Assembly (NCBI RefSeq): GCF_016415625.1
Contig: NZ_WBXP01000015.1
Location: 17,415 to 81,414 of the forward strand
Direction: 5' to 3'
DNA: 64,000 nt
Origin: Shimwellia pseudoproteus
GTDB lineage: Bacteria; Pseudomonadota; Gammaproteobacteria; Enterobacterales; Enterobacteriaceae
Part shown: piece by piece, positions 9,920-19,266 of the stretch
How the letters are laid out: every line of letters starts with the position of its first letter
Numbering within the stretch: position 1 is the stretch's first letter
Position numbers and translations under genes: made by a program
Notes under the pieces: generated by a model
The model's input: the letters and a program-made list of their open reading frames with translations, nothing else
Database searches by the model: none
Told to the model about the DNA's origin: nothing

Positions 9920-10246
9920 TCAGCCGCGGATTTGTACCTTGCCGTCCTGAACCCGGGCCTCAAAGTGGGCGACAGAGTGGCTTTCATCTTCCATGCACCG
10001 GCCATCGGTCAGGCGGAAGCGCTGTTTTTTCAGCGGGCTGGCCACCCACAGGGCATCCTGGTGCTCGGCAATAATCCCCCGGGACAGGACGCTGGCGTCG
10101 AAGAACGGGTCGATATTACTGATGGCATATACCCGTTCGTCAGCATAGGGACGGAATACCGCAACTTGCTGATCGCCGACCAGGGCACAGACCCCGGTAG
10201 CCGGCAGGATGTCATTCAGTGGGCAGACAGTGGTCCAGGCGCTCAT
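9920..10246 (-). CDS. nirD: Nitrite reductase (NADH) small subunit
   Basis: NirD (108 residues) is the small subunit of the cytoplasmic NADH-dependent nitrite reductase, which reduces nitrite to ammonium. It has the Rieske-type fold of the family but lacks the Cys/His ligand pairs, as E. coli NirD does. Its ATG overlaps the nirB stop by four bases, so it is coupled to nirB. In E. coli the next gene is the nitrite channel nirC; here it is followed by a hairpin and cysG. Confidence 0.97.
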   Translation of the reverse strand: MSAWTTVCPLNDILPATGVCALVGDQQVAVFRPYADERVYAISNIDPFFDASVLSRGIIAEHQDALWVASPLKKQRFRLTDGRCMEDESHSVAHFEARVQDGKVQIRG

Positions 10247-12786
10247 GCGTTTTCCTCCGCAAGGGTAACCGGGATGCGTTCATAAGGGGTCGCCGGGCGG
10301 TGCTGGGCGCGCTCGGCCACCATCTGTACGTTCGGATCGCGTTGGTCGCTGTTGATAAAGTGGCGGAAGCGGACCTGCGCCTGTGGGTTGTTGACGGTCT
10401 CGGTCCATTCGCATTGCCAGGCGGCGCGTAACGTTGCCATTTCCGCTTCCAACTGGTCATTGATGCCGAGCTTATCGTCGATAATCACCTTGCGCAGATA
10501 GTCGATGCCGCCTTCCAGCTCTTCCATCCACACGGAGGTACGCTGCAGTTTATCGGCGGTGCGGATGTAGAACATCATAAAGCGGTCCACATAGCGGGTC
10601 AGGGTTTGCTGGTCAAGATCCGCCGCCAGCAGGTCGCCGTGGCGCGGTTTCATGCCGCCGTTGCCGCAGACATACAGGTTCCAGCCTTTATCGGTGGCGA
10701 TAATACCGACGTCTTTGCCCTGGGCTTCAGAACACTCACGGGTACAGCCAGAGACCCCGAATTTCATTTTGTGCGGGGTTCTGATGCCTTTGTAGCGGTT
10801 TTCCAGGCTGACACCAAAGCCAACACTGTCACCCACGCCATAACGGCACCAGGTACTGCCCACGCAGGTTTTCACCATGCGCAGCGCCTTGGCATAGGCG
10901 TGGCCGGTTTCGAACCCGGCGTCGATTAACTGGCGCCAGATTTCCGGCAGATCGTCTTTCTGGGCACCAAACATGGCGAGGCGCTGGGAGCCGGTGATTT
11001 TGGTGTACAGCGCAAACTGCTGGGCAATACGCCCTACCGCCATCAGGCCTTCCGGGGTTATCTCTCCGCCTGGGGAGCGCGGAATAACGGAATAGGTACC
11101 GTCTTTTTGCAGGTTGGCGAGGAAGCTATCGTTAGTTTCCTGCAAGGGGGCTTTATCCGGCTGCAGAATGTAATCATTCCAGCAGGAGGCCAGCAGAGAG
11201 CCCACCGTGGGCTTACACACTTCGCAGCCGTAGCCTTTGCCGTATTTAGCCAGCAGCGCATCAAAGGTTTTAATGCCTTCCACGCGGATCAGGTGATACA
11301 GCTCCTGGCGGGAGAATGGGAAGTGCTCGCACAGGTTGTGGTTAACTTCAATGCCCTGTTTCGCCAGTTCGGCATTCAGCACCTGGGTGACCAGCGGGAT
11401 ACAGCCGCCGCAGCCGGTACCGGCTTTGGTTTCGGCTTTCAGGGCCGCCACGGTATGGCAGCCGCGGCCAATGGCGGCAATCAGGTCGCCTTTGCTGACA
11501 TCGAAGCAGGAGCAGATTTGCGCGCTGTCCGGCAGGTTATCCACGCCGATAGCCGGTTTGCCACCGCTGGCATAGGCAGGCAGGATCAGTGAATCCGGGT
11601 GATCCGGCAGTTCGATGTTATTGAGCATCAGCTGTAGCAGGTTGCCGTAATCGCTGGTATCCCCAACCAGTACTGCCCCCAGCAGGGTTTTATTGTCTGC
11701 GCTGACGTTGATGCGCTTGTAAACCCCGGCAGTTTCGTCCAGCCAGACATAGCTGCGGGCCCCCGGCGTGCGGCCATGGGCATCGCCAATCCCGCCCACG
11801 TCAACACCCAGCAGTTTCAGCTTGGCGCTCATGTCGGCCCCGGTAAAGGCGCCCTCCTGGCCGAGCAAGTGATCAGCGGTCACCTGGGCCATTTTGTAAC
11901 CCGGCGCCACCAGGCCGAAGACACGTTTCTGCCAGCTGGCGCATTCGCCGATGGCATAGATATCCGGATCGGAGGTCTGGCAGCTGTCGTTAATCACAAT
12001 CCCGCCGCGCGGGGCTATCTCCAGACCACACTGGGCGGCCAGCTTGTCCCGGGGGCGAATACCGGTAGAGAACACGATAAAGTCCACTTCCAGGGCGCTG
12101 CCGTCGGCAAAGTTCATGGTCTTGCGGGCATCAACACCCTGCTGAACGATGGATTTGGTATTTTTACTGGTGTGAACCAGCACGCCCATCTCTTCTATTT
12201 TACGACGCAGCTGTTCGCCGCCCATCTGGTCGAGTTGTTCGGCCATCAGCATCGGGGCAAATTCAATAACGTGGGTTTCCACGCCGAGGTGTTTCAGGGC
12301 CCCGGCAGCTTCGAGGCCCAGCAAGCCGCCGCCGACCACGGCACCGCGCTTGCTGCGCCGGGCGCAGGCTTCAATGGCATTGAGATCTTCGATGGTGCGG
12401 TAGACAAAGCAGTCCGCGGTGTCGGCCCCGTCGATTGGCGGTACCCAGGCCACGGAGCCGGTCGCCATGATCAGTTTGTCATAAAACACGCTACGCCCGG
12501 CACTGGAATGGATCACTTTCTCGGCGCGATTAATGGTGATCGCCCGCTCACCCACCAGAACCTTGACGTTGTTTTTTTCGTAGAACCCTTCGCGAACCAG
12601 GGAGAGCTCTTCGGCAGTATGGTGGGAGAAGTAGGAAGAGAGGTGCACCCGATCGTACGCGATGCGCGGCTCTTCGCAGAAGACGGTGATATCGAATTGC
12701 CCGGGGGTGGCTTTATCAAGAATATCTTCTATAAAGCGGTGGCCGACCATGCCGTTACCGATAATAGCGAGTCTGACTTTGCTCAT
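10243..12786 (-). CDS. nirB: Nitrite reductase (NADH) large subunit
   Basis: NirB (847 residues) carries the redox chain of NADH nitrite reductase. An FAD/NAD-binding pyridine nucleotide-disulfide oxidoreductase domain starts at IIGNGMVG. A BFD-like [2Fe-2S] region follows with CSCFDVSKGD and TGCGGCIP. The C-terminal siroheme/[4Fe-4S] domain has cysteines in TCVGSTWCRYG and GCTRECSEAQGK. Length is the family norm. Transcription should start near 12811 from a promoter with an exact FNR box and a NarL-type palindrome, so expression is expected under anaerobiosis with nitrate or nitrite. Confidence 0.98.
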   Translation of the reverse strand: MSKVRLAIIGNGMVGHRFIEDILDKATPGQFDITVFCEEPRIAYDRVHLSSYFSHHTAEELSLVREGFYEKNNVKVLVGERAITINRAEKVIHSSAGRSVFYDKLIMATGSVAWVPPIDGADTADCFVYRTIEDLNAIEACARRSKRGAVVGGGLLGLEAAGALKHLGVETHVIEFAPMLMAEQLDQMGGEQLRRKIEEMGVLVHTSKNTKSIVQQGVDARKTMNFADGSALEVDFIVFSTGIRPRDKLAAQCGLEIAPRGGIVINDSCQTSDPDIYAIGECASWQKRVFGLVAPGYKMAQVTADHLLGQEGAFTGADMSAKLKLLGVDVGGIGDAHGRTPGARSYVWLDETAGVYKRINVSADNKTLLGAVLVGDTSDYGNLLQLMLNNIELPDHPDSLILPAYASGGKPAIGVDNLPDSAQICSCFDVSKGDLIAAIGRGCHTVAALKAETKAGTGCGGCIPLVTQVLNAELAKQGIEVNHNLCEHFPFSRQELYHLIRVEGIKTFDALLAKYGKGYGCEVCKPTVGSLLASCWNDYILQPDKAPLQETNDSFLANLQKDGTYSVIPRSPGGEITPEGLMAVGRIAQQFALYTKITGSQRLAMFGAQKDDLPEIWRQLIDAGFETGHAYAKALRMVKTCVGSTWCRYGVGDSVGFGVSLENRYKGIRTPHKMKFGVSGCTRECSEAQGKDVGIIATDKGWNLYVCGNGGMKPRHGDLLAADLDQQTLTRYVDRFMMFYIRTADKLQRTSVWMEELEGGIDYLRKVIIDDKLGINDQLEAEMATLRAAWQCEWTETVNNPQAQVRFRHFINSDQRDPNVQMVAERAQHRPATPYERIPVTLAEENA

Positions 12787-12810
12787 TTTTGCCTCAATAT
12801 TTTTTCTCTT

Positions 12811-12887
12811 GTTGCCTACCTTAACGATTCAGCACAGGGAATTATTGATGCAAATCAAATACGCCTTTCAGTACCACTTTAGTGGTA
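12811..12887 (-). promoter_or_regulatory. nirB promoter with FNR box and NarL/NarP 7-2-7 site
   Basis: TTGAT-GCAA-ATCAA (12845-12858) is a perfect FNR consensus. TACCACT-TT-AGTGGTA (12872-12887) is a perfect inverted heptamer pair with 7-2-7 spacing, the layout NarL and NarP bind. The two centres are 28 bases apart, the same as -41.5 and -69.5 in the E. coli nirB promoter as I recall it. The -10 element on the minus strand would be TAAGGT (12823-12818), with the start near 12811. Activation by FNR plus NarL/NarP is inferred. Confidence 0.88.
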
Positions 12888-13032
12888 TATAGTTGATTTT
12901 ATTATATTTTTGTAACTTACGGAAATGGCTGGATTTTCACCGCTTACCCTTTTGTACATATTCGCGACGGTGTTTGGCCGCGGAGTGTGCTATCACTCAT
13001 CACAGCATCAGCATTATTAGTGAGGGAATATC

Positions 13033-14316
13033 ATGTCAGCACCGTTATGGCTTATTCAAAATGTCAGGCTGCCGGGCAAGGACGGGTTATGGCAAATCGC
13101 GATTGATCAGGGACGCTTTGGGGAAATCACCCCGATGGGAGAGGAGCGCAACGAAAGCTATGAAGTGCTGAATGGCCGGGGTGGGCTGGCTATTGCGCCG
13201 TTTATTGAACCGCATATTCACCTCGATACCACCCAGACCGCCGGGCAACCGGCCTGGAACCAGTCAGGCACGTTGTTTGAAGGGATTGAGCGCTGGGCGG
13301 AGCGCAAGTCCCTGCTCAGCCATGAGGATGTGAAAGCCAGAGCCTGGCAGACCCTGAAATGGCAGATGGCCAATGGTGTCCAGTATGTACGCAGCCACGT
13401 GGATGTGTCTGACCCTAGCCTCACGGCCCTGCGGGCATTGCTGGAGGTGAAGCAGGAAGTGGCCCCGTGGATCGATCTGCAACTGGTGGCCTTCCCCCAG
13501 GAGGGGATCTTGTCGTATCCCAACGGGGCGGCACTGCTGGAAGAGGCGCTGCAACTGGGGGCGGATGTGGTGGGGGCAATCCCGCATTTTGAATTTACCC
13601 GCGAGTATGGCGTTGAGTCTCTGCATATTGCCTTTGATCTGGCGAACAAGTACCAGCGGCTTATCGATATCCACTGTGATGAAATTGATGATGAACAGTC
13701 GCGGTTTGTTGAGACGGTGGCCGCCCTGGCGCTGCGTGACGGCATGGGGGCGCGGGTCACGGCCAGCCATACCACCGCCATGCACTCCTACAATGGGGCT
13801 TATACCTCACGCCTGTTCCGGCTGCTGAAAATGTCCGGTATTAATTTTGTCGCTAACCCGCTGGTGAATATTCATTTGCAGGGCCGCTTTGATGATTACC
13901 CGAAGCGTCGGGGGATCACCCGGGTTAAAGAGCTGCTGGCGGCGGGGATTAACGTCAGTTTTGGCCACGACGATGTGTTTGATCCCTGGTACCCGTTGGG
14001 CACCGCCAATATGCTGCAAGTGCTGCATATGGGGCTCCACGTCTGCCAGATGATGGGTTATGAGCAGATAAACGACAGTCTGCGGCTGATCACCAGCAAC
14101 AGTGCCCGTACCTGCGGTATAACGGATTATGGGATTGTGGAAGGGAATACCGCCAACATGCTTATCCTGCCCGCGACGGATGGGTTTGATGCCCTGCGCC
14201 GCCAGGTACCGGTGCGCTGGTCAATCCGCCAGGGGCGGGTCATCAGCACGACCCAACTGGCCCAGACCTGGGTGCAGATGGATGGCGGCGGTGAAGAGAT
14301 AGACTTCAGTCGCTGA
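13033..14316 (+). CDS. codA: Cytosine deaminase
   Basis: CodA (427 residues) is an amidohydrolase that converts cytosine to uracil and ammonia for pyrimidine salvage. Metal ligands are visible: H61 and H63 in EPHIHLD, the His and Glu of [14 protein letters not shown], the His of ASHTTAMHS and the Asp of GHDDVFDPW. Length and residue numbering match E. coli CodA. AGGGA precedes the ATG. Unlike the E. coli codBA operon there is no cytosine permease gene beside it. It is divergent from nirB across 246 bases that hold the FNR/NarL sites. Converging tsgA begins 28 bases beyond its stop. Confidence 0.95.
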   Translation: MSAPLWLIQNVRLPGKDGLWQIAIDQGRFGEITPMGEERNESYEVLNGRGGLAIAPFIEPHIHLDTTQTAGQPAWNQSGTLFEGIERWAERKSLLSHEDVKARAWQTLKWQMANGVQYVRSHVDVSDPSLTALRALLEVKQEVAPWIDLQLVAFPQEGILSYPNGAALLEEALQLGADVVGAIPHFEFTREYGVESLHIAFDLANKYQRLIDIHCDEIDDEQSRFVETVAALALRDGMGARVTASHTTAMHSYNGAYTSRLFRLLKMSGINFVANPLVNIHLQGRFDDYPKRRGITRVKELLAAGINVSFGHDDVFDPWYPLGTANMLQVLHMGLHVCQMMGYEQINDSLRLITSNSARTCGITDYGIVEGNTANMLILPATDGFDALRRQVPVRWSIRQGRVISTTQLAQTWVQMDGGGEEIDFSR

Positions 14317-14344
14317 TCCCCGCAGTGGCCTGCGGGGAGCGCGG

Positions 14345-15538
14345 TTATTGATGAGGTACGCTGGTGAGGGTATCCCGGGGCTGGCGATGGCGGGTAACAA
14401 AGCCCAGCAGGAAGCACATCACAAACACCACCACATACAGCCCGTTGGCGGTGAGCAGCGCCGCTTGCGGGCCGCTGTGGGCAACGATAGGGCCAGTGAC
14501 CACGAAGGTCAGCATGGTGCCGATGGTGCCACAGGTCAGCACCACGTTAACCAGCTTCGGTGACGCTACCCGGGTCTGGAGCGAGGCGAGGGTAATCACC
14601 GAGGTATAAATCGCGCTGGAGAAGAACCCCAGGGCGAGAATAAACAGGTGCATATGGCTGGTGCTGCTGGTGATAAAGCAGTACATCAAGATACCCGCCA
14701 GGGCCGCTAACACGGTCAGCAGACGTTGCAGATCGAAGAAGCGCAGGATCACGCTGAAGGCCCACATACCAAACATATAGGACATCCAGAAATTACTGAC
14801 CAGCTGCCCGGCATCGTTCAGGTTCATGCCGAGGCTTTTGGCATATTCCGGTACCCAGGAGATAAACCCCAACTGGCCGAGGATGTAGCACATGGCGGCA
14901 ATGGATAAGAACAGCACCCCAACGCCCCATTTTTCTTTGGCGGCCGGTTTGTTGTCCTGAGGCGCATGTTTACCCAGCGCCGGAAACTCGCAGCCGAGGG
15001 TCAGGACGAAAATAGCGACATACACCAGGCCGATACAGGCATATACCCAGTACCAGGGAATGCTGCGGGCCAGTAAAAAGGCGGCCACCATCGGGAAGAT
15101 CATCCCGGCCATACTGAAGAAGGAATCGGTAAACAGCAGCCGGGAGCCGCGCTGGCGCCCTTCATACAGATGGGTGATCAGGAAGGTACCGATGGACATG
15201 GTAATGCCACTGACCAGCCCCAGGACAAACATGGAGGCTGAAAACAGCGTCAGGCTATGGCCATACATCAGCCCGGCCACCGCCAGCAGCATCAGCAGGA
15301 AACCGAAGCGCAACTGGGTCCTCAGTGGCACTATCTCCATCAGCCAGGCGTTCAGAAAAATCGAAATCAAGATCCCGGCATTCAGGAAGGTGAAGGTATT
15401 GCTCATGCTGGAGACCGGCAGATGGAAGTAATCGGCAATGTTGCCCATTACCATGCCGGTAACAATGACCAGTGCACCGGTGAGTGCGTAGGAGAAAAAA
15501 CTGATCCATGTGAGCCTGATGCGGTTGCTGTTAGTCAT
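14345..15538 (-). CDS. tsgA: TsgA, major facilitator superfamily transporter
   Basis: TsgA (397 residues) is a 12-helix inner-membrane MFS protein. Hydrophobic segments run throughout, and the first helix follows [19 protein letters not shown]. In enterobacteria it is the neighbour of nirB, and it was described as induced by tellurite/selenite in Salmonella; its natural substrate is not settled. Here codA separates it from nirB. The gene faces codA, and no terminator is evident in the 28-base gap. Confidence 0.95.
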   Translation of the reverse strand: MTNSNRIRLTWISFFSYALTGALVIVTGMVMGNIADYFHLPVSSMSNTFTFLNAGILISIFLNAWLMEIVPLRTQLRFGFLLMLLAVAGLMYGHSLTLFSASMFVLGLVSGITMSIGTFLITHLYEGRQRGSRLLFTDSFFSMAGMIFPMVAAFLLARSIPWYWVYACIGLVYVAIFVLTLGCEFPALGKHAPQDNKPAAKEKWGVGVLFLSIAAMCYILGQLGFISWVPEYAKSLGMNLNDAGQLVSNFWMSYMFGMWAFSVILRFFDLQRLLTVLAALAGILMYCFITSSTSHMHLFILALGFFSSAIYTSVITLASLQTRVASPKLVNVVLTCGTIGTMLTFVVTGPIVAHSGPQAALLTANGLYVVVFVMCFLLGFVTRHRQPRDTLTSVPHQ

Positions 15539-15658
15539 AGAAAGCCTGTGAATAGAACGGTAAAGCGCCTTGACAGCGCGGTGAGCGGGCAGATTTTAAC
15601 CACAAGCGTGATCTATTAAAATAATTTATGTACGTACTCCCGCTGCTATCATTTAATG

Positions 15659-15674
15659 TTTGATGTTCATCACA
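15659..15674 (+). promoter_or_regulatory. CRP-like binding site upstream of ppiA
   Basis: TTTGA-TGTTCA-TCACA matches the CRP pattern TGTGA-N6-TCACA at nine of ten core positions. E. coli ppiA is reported to be controlled by cAMP-CRP and CytR. The site could also serve the divergent tsgA, whose start is 121 bases away. Confidence 0.5.
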
Positions 15675-15781
15675 AAAATATCCGCAAATTGGCCTAATTA
15701 TAGCGGCCGCTTCCGTTATCGGGCTATTGCGGCTGGCTGATCGCGGCACGGCCCATTATCCTGGTAACCGGTGCTTACAAC

Positions 15782-15796
15782 GTAAAGGCAGGTAAA
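15782..15796 (+). promoter_or_regulatory. CpxR box upstream of ppiA
   Basis: GTAAA-N5-GTAAA is an exact match to the CpxR-P consensus. It lies 76 bases before the ppiA ATG. E. coli ppiA is a known member of the Cpx envelope-stress regulon, so functional retention is likely. Confidence 0.7.
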
Positions 15797-15871
15797 TACC
15801 TGGCATGATGTTAACCTGCTTCTTAAAATCGATCATCATCCTGCCCATTATTGTTTTTTAAGGAATCTTTG

Positions 15872-16444
15872 ATGCTCAAATCTACACTGGCCGCCGTTGC
15901 CACCGTTTTTGCACTGTCTGCAATCACGCCAGCCGCCCTGGCTGCCGGTAATGACCCTCATGTCTTGCTGACCACCTCTGCCGGTAATATTGAGCTGCAG
16001 CTGGATGGCCAGAAAGCACCGGGCACTGTGAAAAACTTTGTTGATTATGTGAATAACGGTTTTTACAACAACACCATTTTTCACCGCGTGATCCCGGGTT
16101 TTATGATTCAGGGTGGCGGTTTTACGGCTGATATGAATCAGAAACAGACCAATGCGCCAATAAAAAATGAAGCGGATAACGGCCTGCGTAATACCCGCGG
16201 CACCATCTCAATGGCCCGCACCGCCGATAAAGACAGCGCCACTAGCCAGTTCTTTATCAACGTGGCGGATAACGCCTTCCTTGACCACGGCCAGCGCGAC
16301 TTCGGGTATGCGGTGTTTGGTAAAGTGGTCAAAGGGATGGATGTCGCCGATAAAATTGCCCAGGCGCCAACCAGCTCTGTGGGGCCTTATCAGAATGTGC
16401 CGTCCAAACCTATCGTTATCCTGTCTGCAAAAGTCCTGCCTTAA
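15872..16444 (+). CDS. ppiA: Periplasmic peptidyl-prolyl cis-trans isomerase A (cyclophilin)
   Basis: PpiA (190 residues) is a cyclophilin-type prolyl isomerase that helps protein folding in the periplasm. A signal peptide spans about residues 1-24, ending in PAALA. The cyclophilin core shows [25 protein letters not shown] and FGYAVFGKV. The ATG at 15872 gives the family N-terminus MLKSTLAA and the exact E. coli length; AAGGA lies upstream. CpxR and CRP-like sites precede it. A GC-rich hairpin with T-rich sequence after it (16462-16487) is a possible terminator. Confidence 0.97.
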   Translation: MLKSTLAAVATVFALSAITPAALAAGNDPHVLLTTSAGNIELQLDGQKAPGTVKNFVDYVNNGFYNNTIFHRVIPGFMIQGGGFTADMNQKQTNAPIKNEADNGLRNTRGTISMARTADKDSATSQFFINVADNAFLDHGQRDFGYAVFGKVVKGMDVADKIAQAPTSSVGPYQNVPSKPIVILSAKVLP

Positions 16445-16461
16445 CCGCATGATCACCAGCC

Positions 16462-16487
16462 CTGGCGGGCGCCCAGCCACCCGCCAG
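16462..16487 (+). terminator. Possible ppiA terminator
   Basis: CTGGCGGG (16462-16469) pairs with CCCGCCAG (16480-16487) across a 10-base loop. A T/C-rich stretch follows without a clean T-run, so this is weak evidence. Confidence 0.35.
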
Positions 16488-16587
16488 TGGTCTTGCTTCT
16501 CTCTTCGCGTGTGATTCGCTTCCCGCAGCGCTGCCGGGAATTGCTGCTTATACTTGTGGCAACCAGCAACTGAACATGGGGTGGACC

Positions 16588-16758
16588 ATGGCCAGAAAAC
16601 TCACCGATCGACAAAAGATCCAGCTCTGGGCCCGGGTACGTGACCGTAATTTCCAGGCCAGCCAGCATCTGGAAGGGTTTACTGCCCCTCTGGTAACACG
16701 GGAGAATGAGCGCCAGTGGCAGGAGGCGCTTAATGCCGCCAGGAGGCGTTATGGATGA
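16588..16758 (+). CDS. yhfG: YhfG, putative Fic antitoxin
   Basis: YhfG (56 residues) belongs to the small-antitoxin family that obstructs ATP binding in partner Fic proteins. The inhibitory-helix pattern S/T-x-x-x-E-G/N is visible as SQHLEG (S25, E29, G30). The ATG at 16588 gives [10 protein letters not shown], as in the family; an earlier frame start at 16576 is unlikely. Its 3' end overlaps the fic start by 8 bases, and AGGAGG for fic lies inside it. The arrangement is antitoxin first, toxin second. Confidence 0.9.
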   Translation: MARKLTDRQKIQLWARVRDRNFQASQHLEGFTAPLVTRENERQWQEALNAARRRYG

Positions 16759-17362
16759 GATGAACGATACCTTTGGCGATGTCCGCGACCCCTATTTTTG
16801 GTCCGGCAGTGAGGTGTTTCGCAACCGGCTGAATATCCGCGAGGCGGCGCGCCTGCAAGAGGCCGAGATTGCATTTACCTCTTTGCGTGCGGCAACCCTT
16901 GAGCTGGGCCCGCCCCGGCCCGGGCTTCCCCACTTGTGCCATATTCACCGTCAGCTGTTCCAGGATATTTACGAATGGGCAGGAAAAATCCGCCAGGTTG
17001 ATATCTACCGTGGCGATACCCGGTTTTGCCACTTTGACTACCTGGAGAAAGAAGGCAACGCGGTGATGCGGGCACTGGAAGACGAAAACTATCTGCTGGG
17101 CCTGCCTCTGGAGGTTTTTACCCAGCGGCTGGCGCATTTTTATTGTGAAGTCAATGTATTGCACCCGTTCCGCACCGGTAATGGCCGGGCACAGCGCATC
17201 TTCTTTGAACAGTTGGCTATCCATGCCGGGTACAGTCTGGACTGGCGCGGGCTGGCGGTGGTGCCGTGGCGGCAGGCGAACCAGCAAGGGGCGATGGGGG
17301 ATCTGCAGCCCCTGGAGGCGATATTCAGCAAAGTGGTAAGCGAAGCCGCAGAAACTGAGTAG
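16751..17362 (+). CDS. fic: Fic-domain protein (class I, with YhfG)
   Basis: Fic (203 residues) belongs to the Fic/AMPylation superfamily, which usually transfers AMP from ATP to target hydroxyls. The Fic core motif is [12 protein letters not shown] at residues 138-149, with the catalytic His at 138. A substrate-flap segment, YRGDTRF, is at about 86-92. The usual acidic residue (D/E at motif position 5) is Thr here, while the GNGR anion-binding nest is intact. From memory, E. coli K-12 Fic is more degenerate in this motif. ATG 16751 has AGGAGG four bases upstream; ATG 16760 is a less likely alternative. The target is unknown. Confidence 0.92.
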   Translation: MDEMNDTFGDVRDPYFWSGSEVFRNRLNIREAARLQEAEIAFTSLRAATLELGPPRPGLPHLCHIHRQLFQDIYEWAGKIRQVDIYRGDTRFCHFDYLEKEGNAVMRALEDENYLLGLPLEVFTQRLAHFYCEVNVLHPFRTGNGRAQRIFFEQLAIHAGYSLDWRGLAVVPWRQANQQGAMGDLQPLEAIFSKVVSEAAETE

Positions 17363-17394
17363 AATGGCCGGGTTTTGATTATCCTGGAGTGGCC

Positions 17395-17958
17395 ATGTTA
17401 CTGCTGATTGATAACTATGATTCGTTTACCTGGAACCTGTACCAGTATTTTTGTGAACTGGGCAGTGAGGTGGTGGTCCGGCGTAACGATACCCTGACCC
17501 TGGATGACATTGAGCAGATGCAGCCGGAAAAGCTGGTTATCTCCCCGGGGCCCTGTACGCCGACCGACGCCGGGATCTCCCTGGCGGCCATTCGCCAGTT
17601 TGCCGGGCAGTTGCCGATTCTCGGGGTGTGCCTTGGCCACCAGGCGATTGCTCAGGCATTCGGCGCCCGTATTGTGCGCGCCGGCCAGGTGATGCACGGC
17701 AAAACGTCGCCGGTGACCCACAATAATCAGGGGGTATTTCGCGGGCTGGCTAACCCGCTCACCGTGACCCGCTACCATTCCCTGGTGGTGGCGCCGGGAT
17801 CATTGCCGGACAGCTTTGAGGTCACCGCCCACAGCGATGACGGGGAAATCATGGGGATTCGCCACCGGGAGTGGGATCTGGAAGGGGTACAATTTCACCC
17901 GGAAAGCATCCTCAGTGAGCAGGGCCACGCGCTGCTGGCTAATTTCCTCAGGCGCTGA
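17395..17958 (+). CDS. pabA: Aminodeoxychorismate synthase, glutamine amidotransferase component
   Basis: PabA (187 residues) is the glutaminase partner of PabB. It supplies ammonia for 4-amino-4-deoxychorismate on the way to p-aminobenzoate and folate. It is a class I glutamine amidotransferase: nucleophile C79 in GVCLGH, with the His and Glu of QFHPES near the C-terminus completing the triad. PGPCTP is typical of the PabA/TrpG group. ATG 17395 matches the family length. It follows fic by 32 bases; argD follows with its own ArgR region. Confidence 0.97.
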   Translation: MLLLIDNYDSFTWNLYQYFCELGSEVVVRRNDTLTLDDIEQMQPEKLVISPGPCTPTDAGISLAAIRQFAGQLPILGVCLGHQAIAQAFGARIVRAGQVMHGKTSPVTHNNQGVFRGLANPLTVTRYHSLVVAPGSLPDSFEVTAHSDDGEIMGIRHREWDLEGVQFHPESILSEQGHALLANFLRR

Positions 17959-17974
17959 ATTTTTATTGCCATTA

Positions 17975-19265
<1,291 letters not shown>

Positions 19266-19266
19266 T

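Larger units (their letters stand above)
15539..15871. other. tsgA-ppiA divergent intergenic region
   Basis: These 333 bases contain no gene. They carry a CRP-like palindrome (15659-15674) and a CpxR box (15782-15796), listed separately; both fit known control of ppiA. The rest shows no clear repeat or RNA. Confidence 0.7.

Noticed and set aside
11776..12882. 368-codon open frame on the plus strand opposite nirB
   Set aside because: Antisense of nirB, which has all its cofactor motifs. The frame ends inside the nirB promoter region and resembles no family.
13033..14316. Recent horizontal transfer of codA
   Set aside because: Base composition and codon use look like the neighbours, there are no flanking repeats, integrase or tRNA, and the protein is close to E. 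coli CodA. Unusual location alone does not show transfer from outside the family.
16588..17362. yhfG-fic as part of a defence island or mobile element
   Set aside because: The pair sits at its normal enterobacterial position between ppiA and pabA, with no mobile genes nearby.
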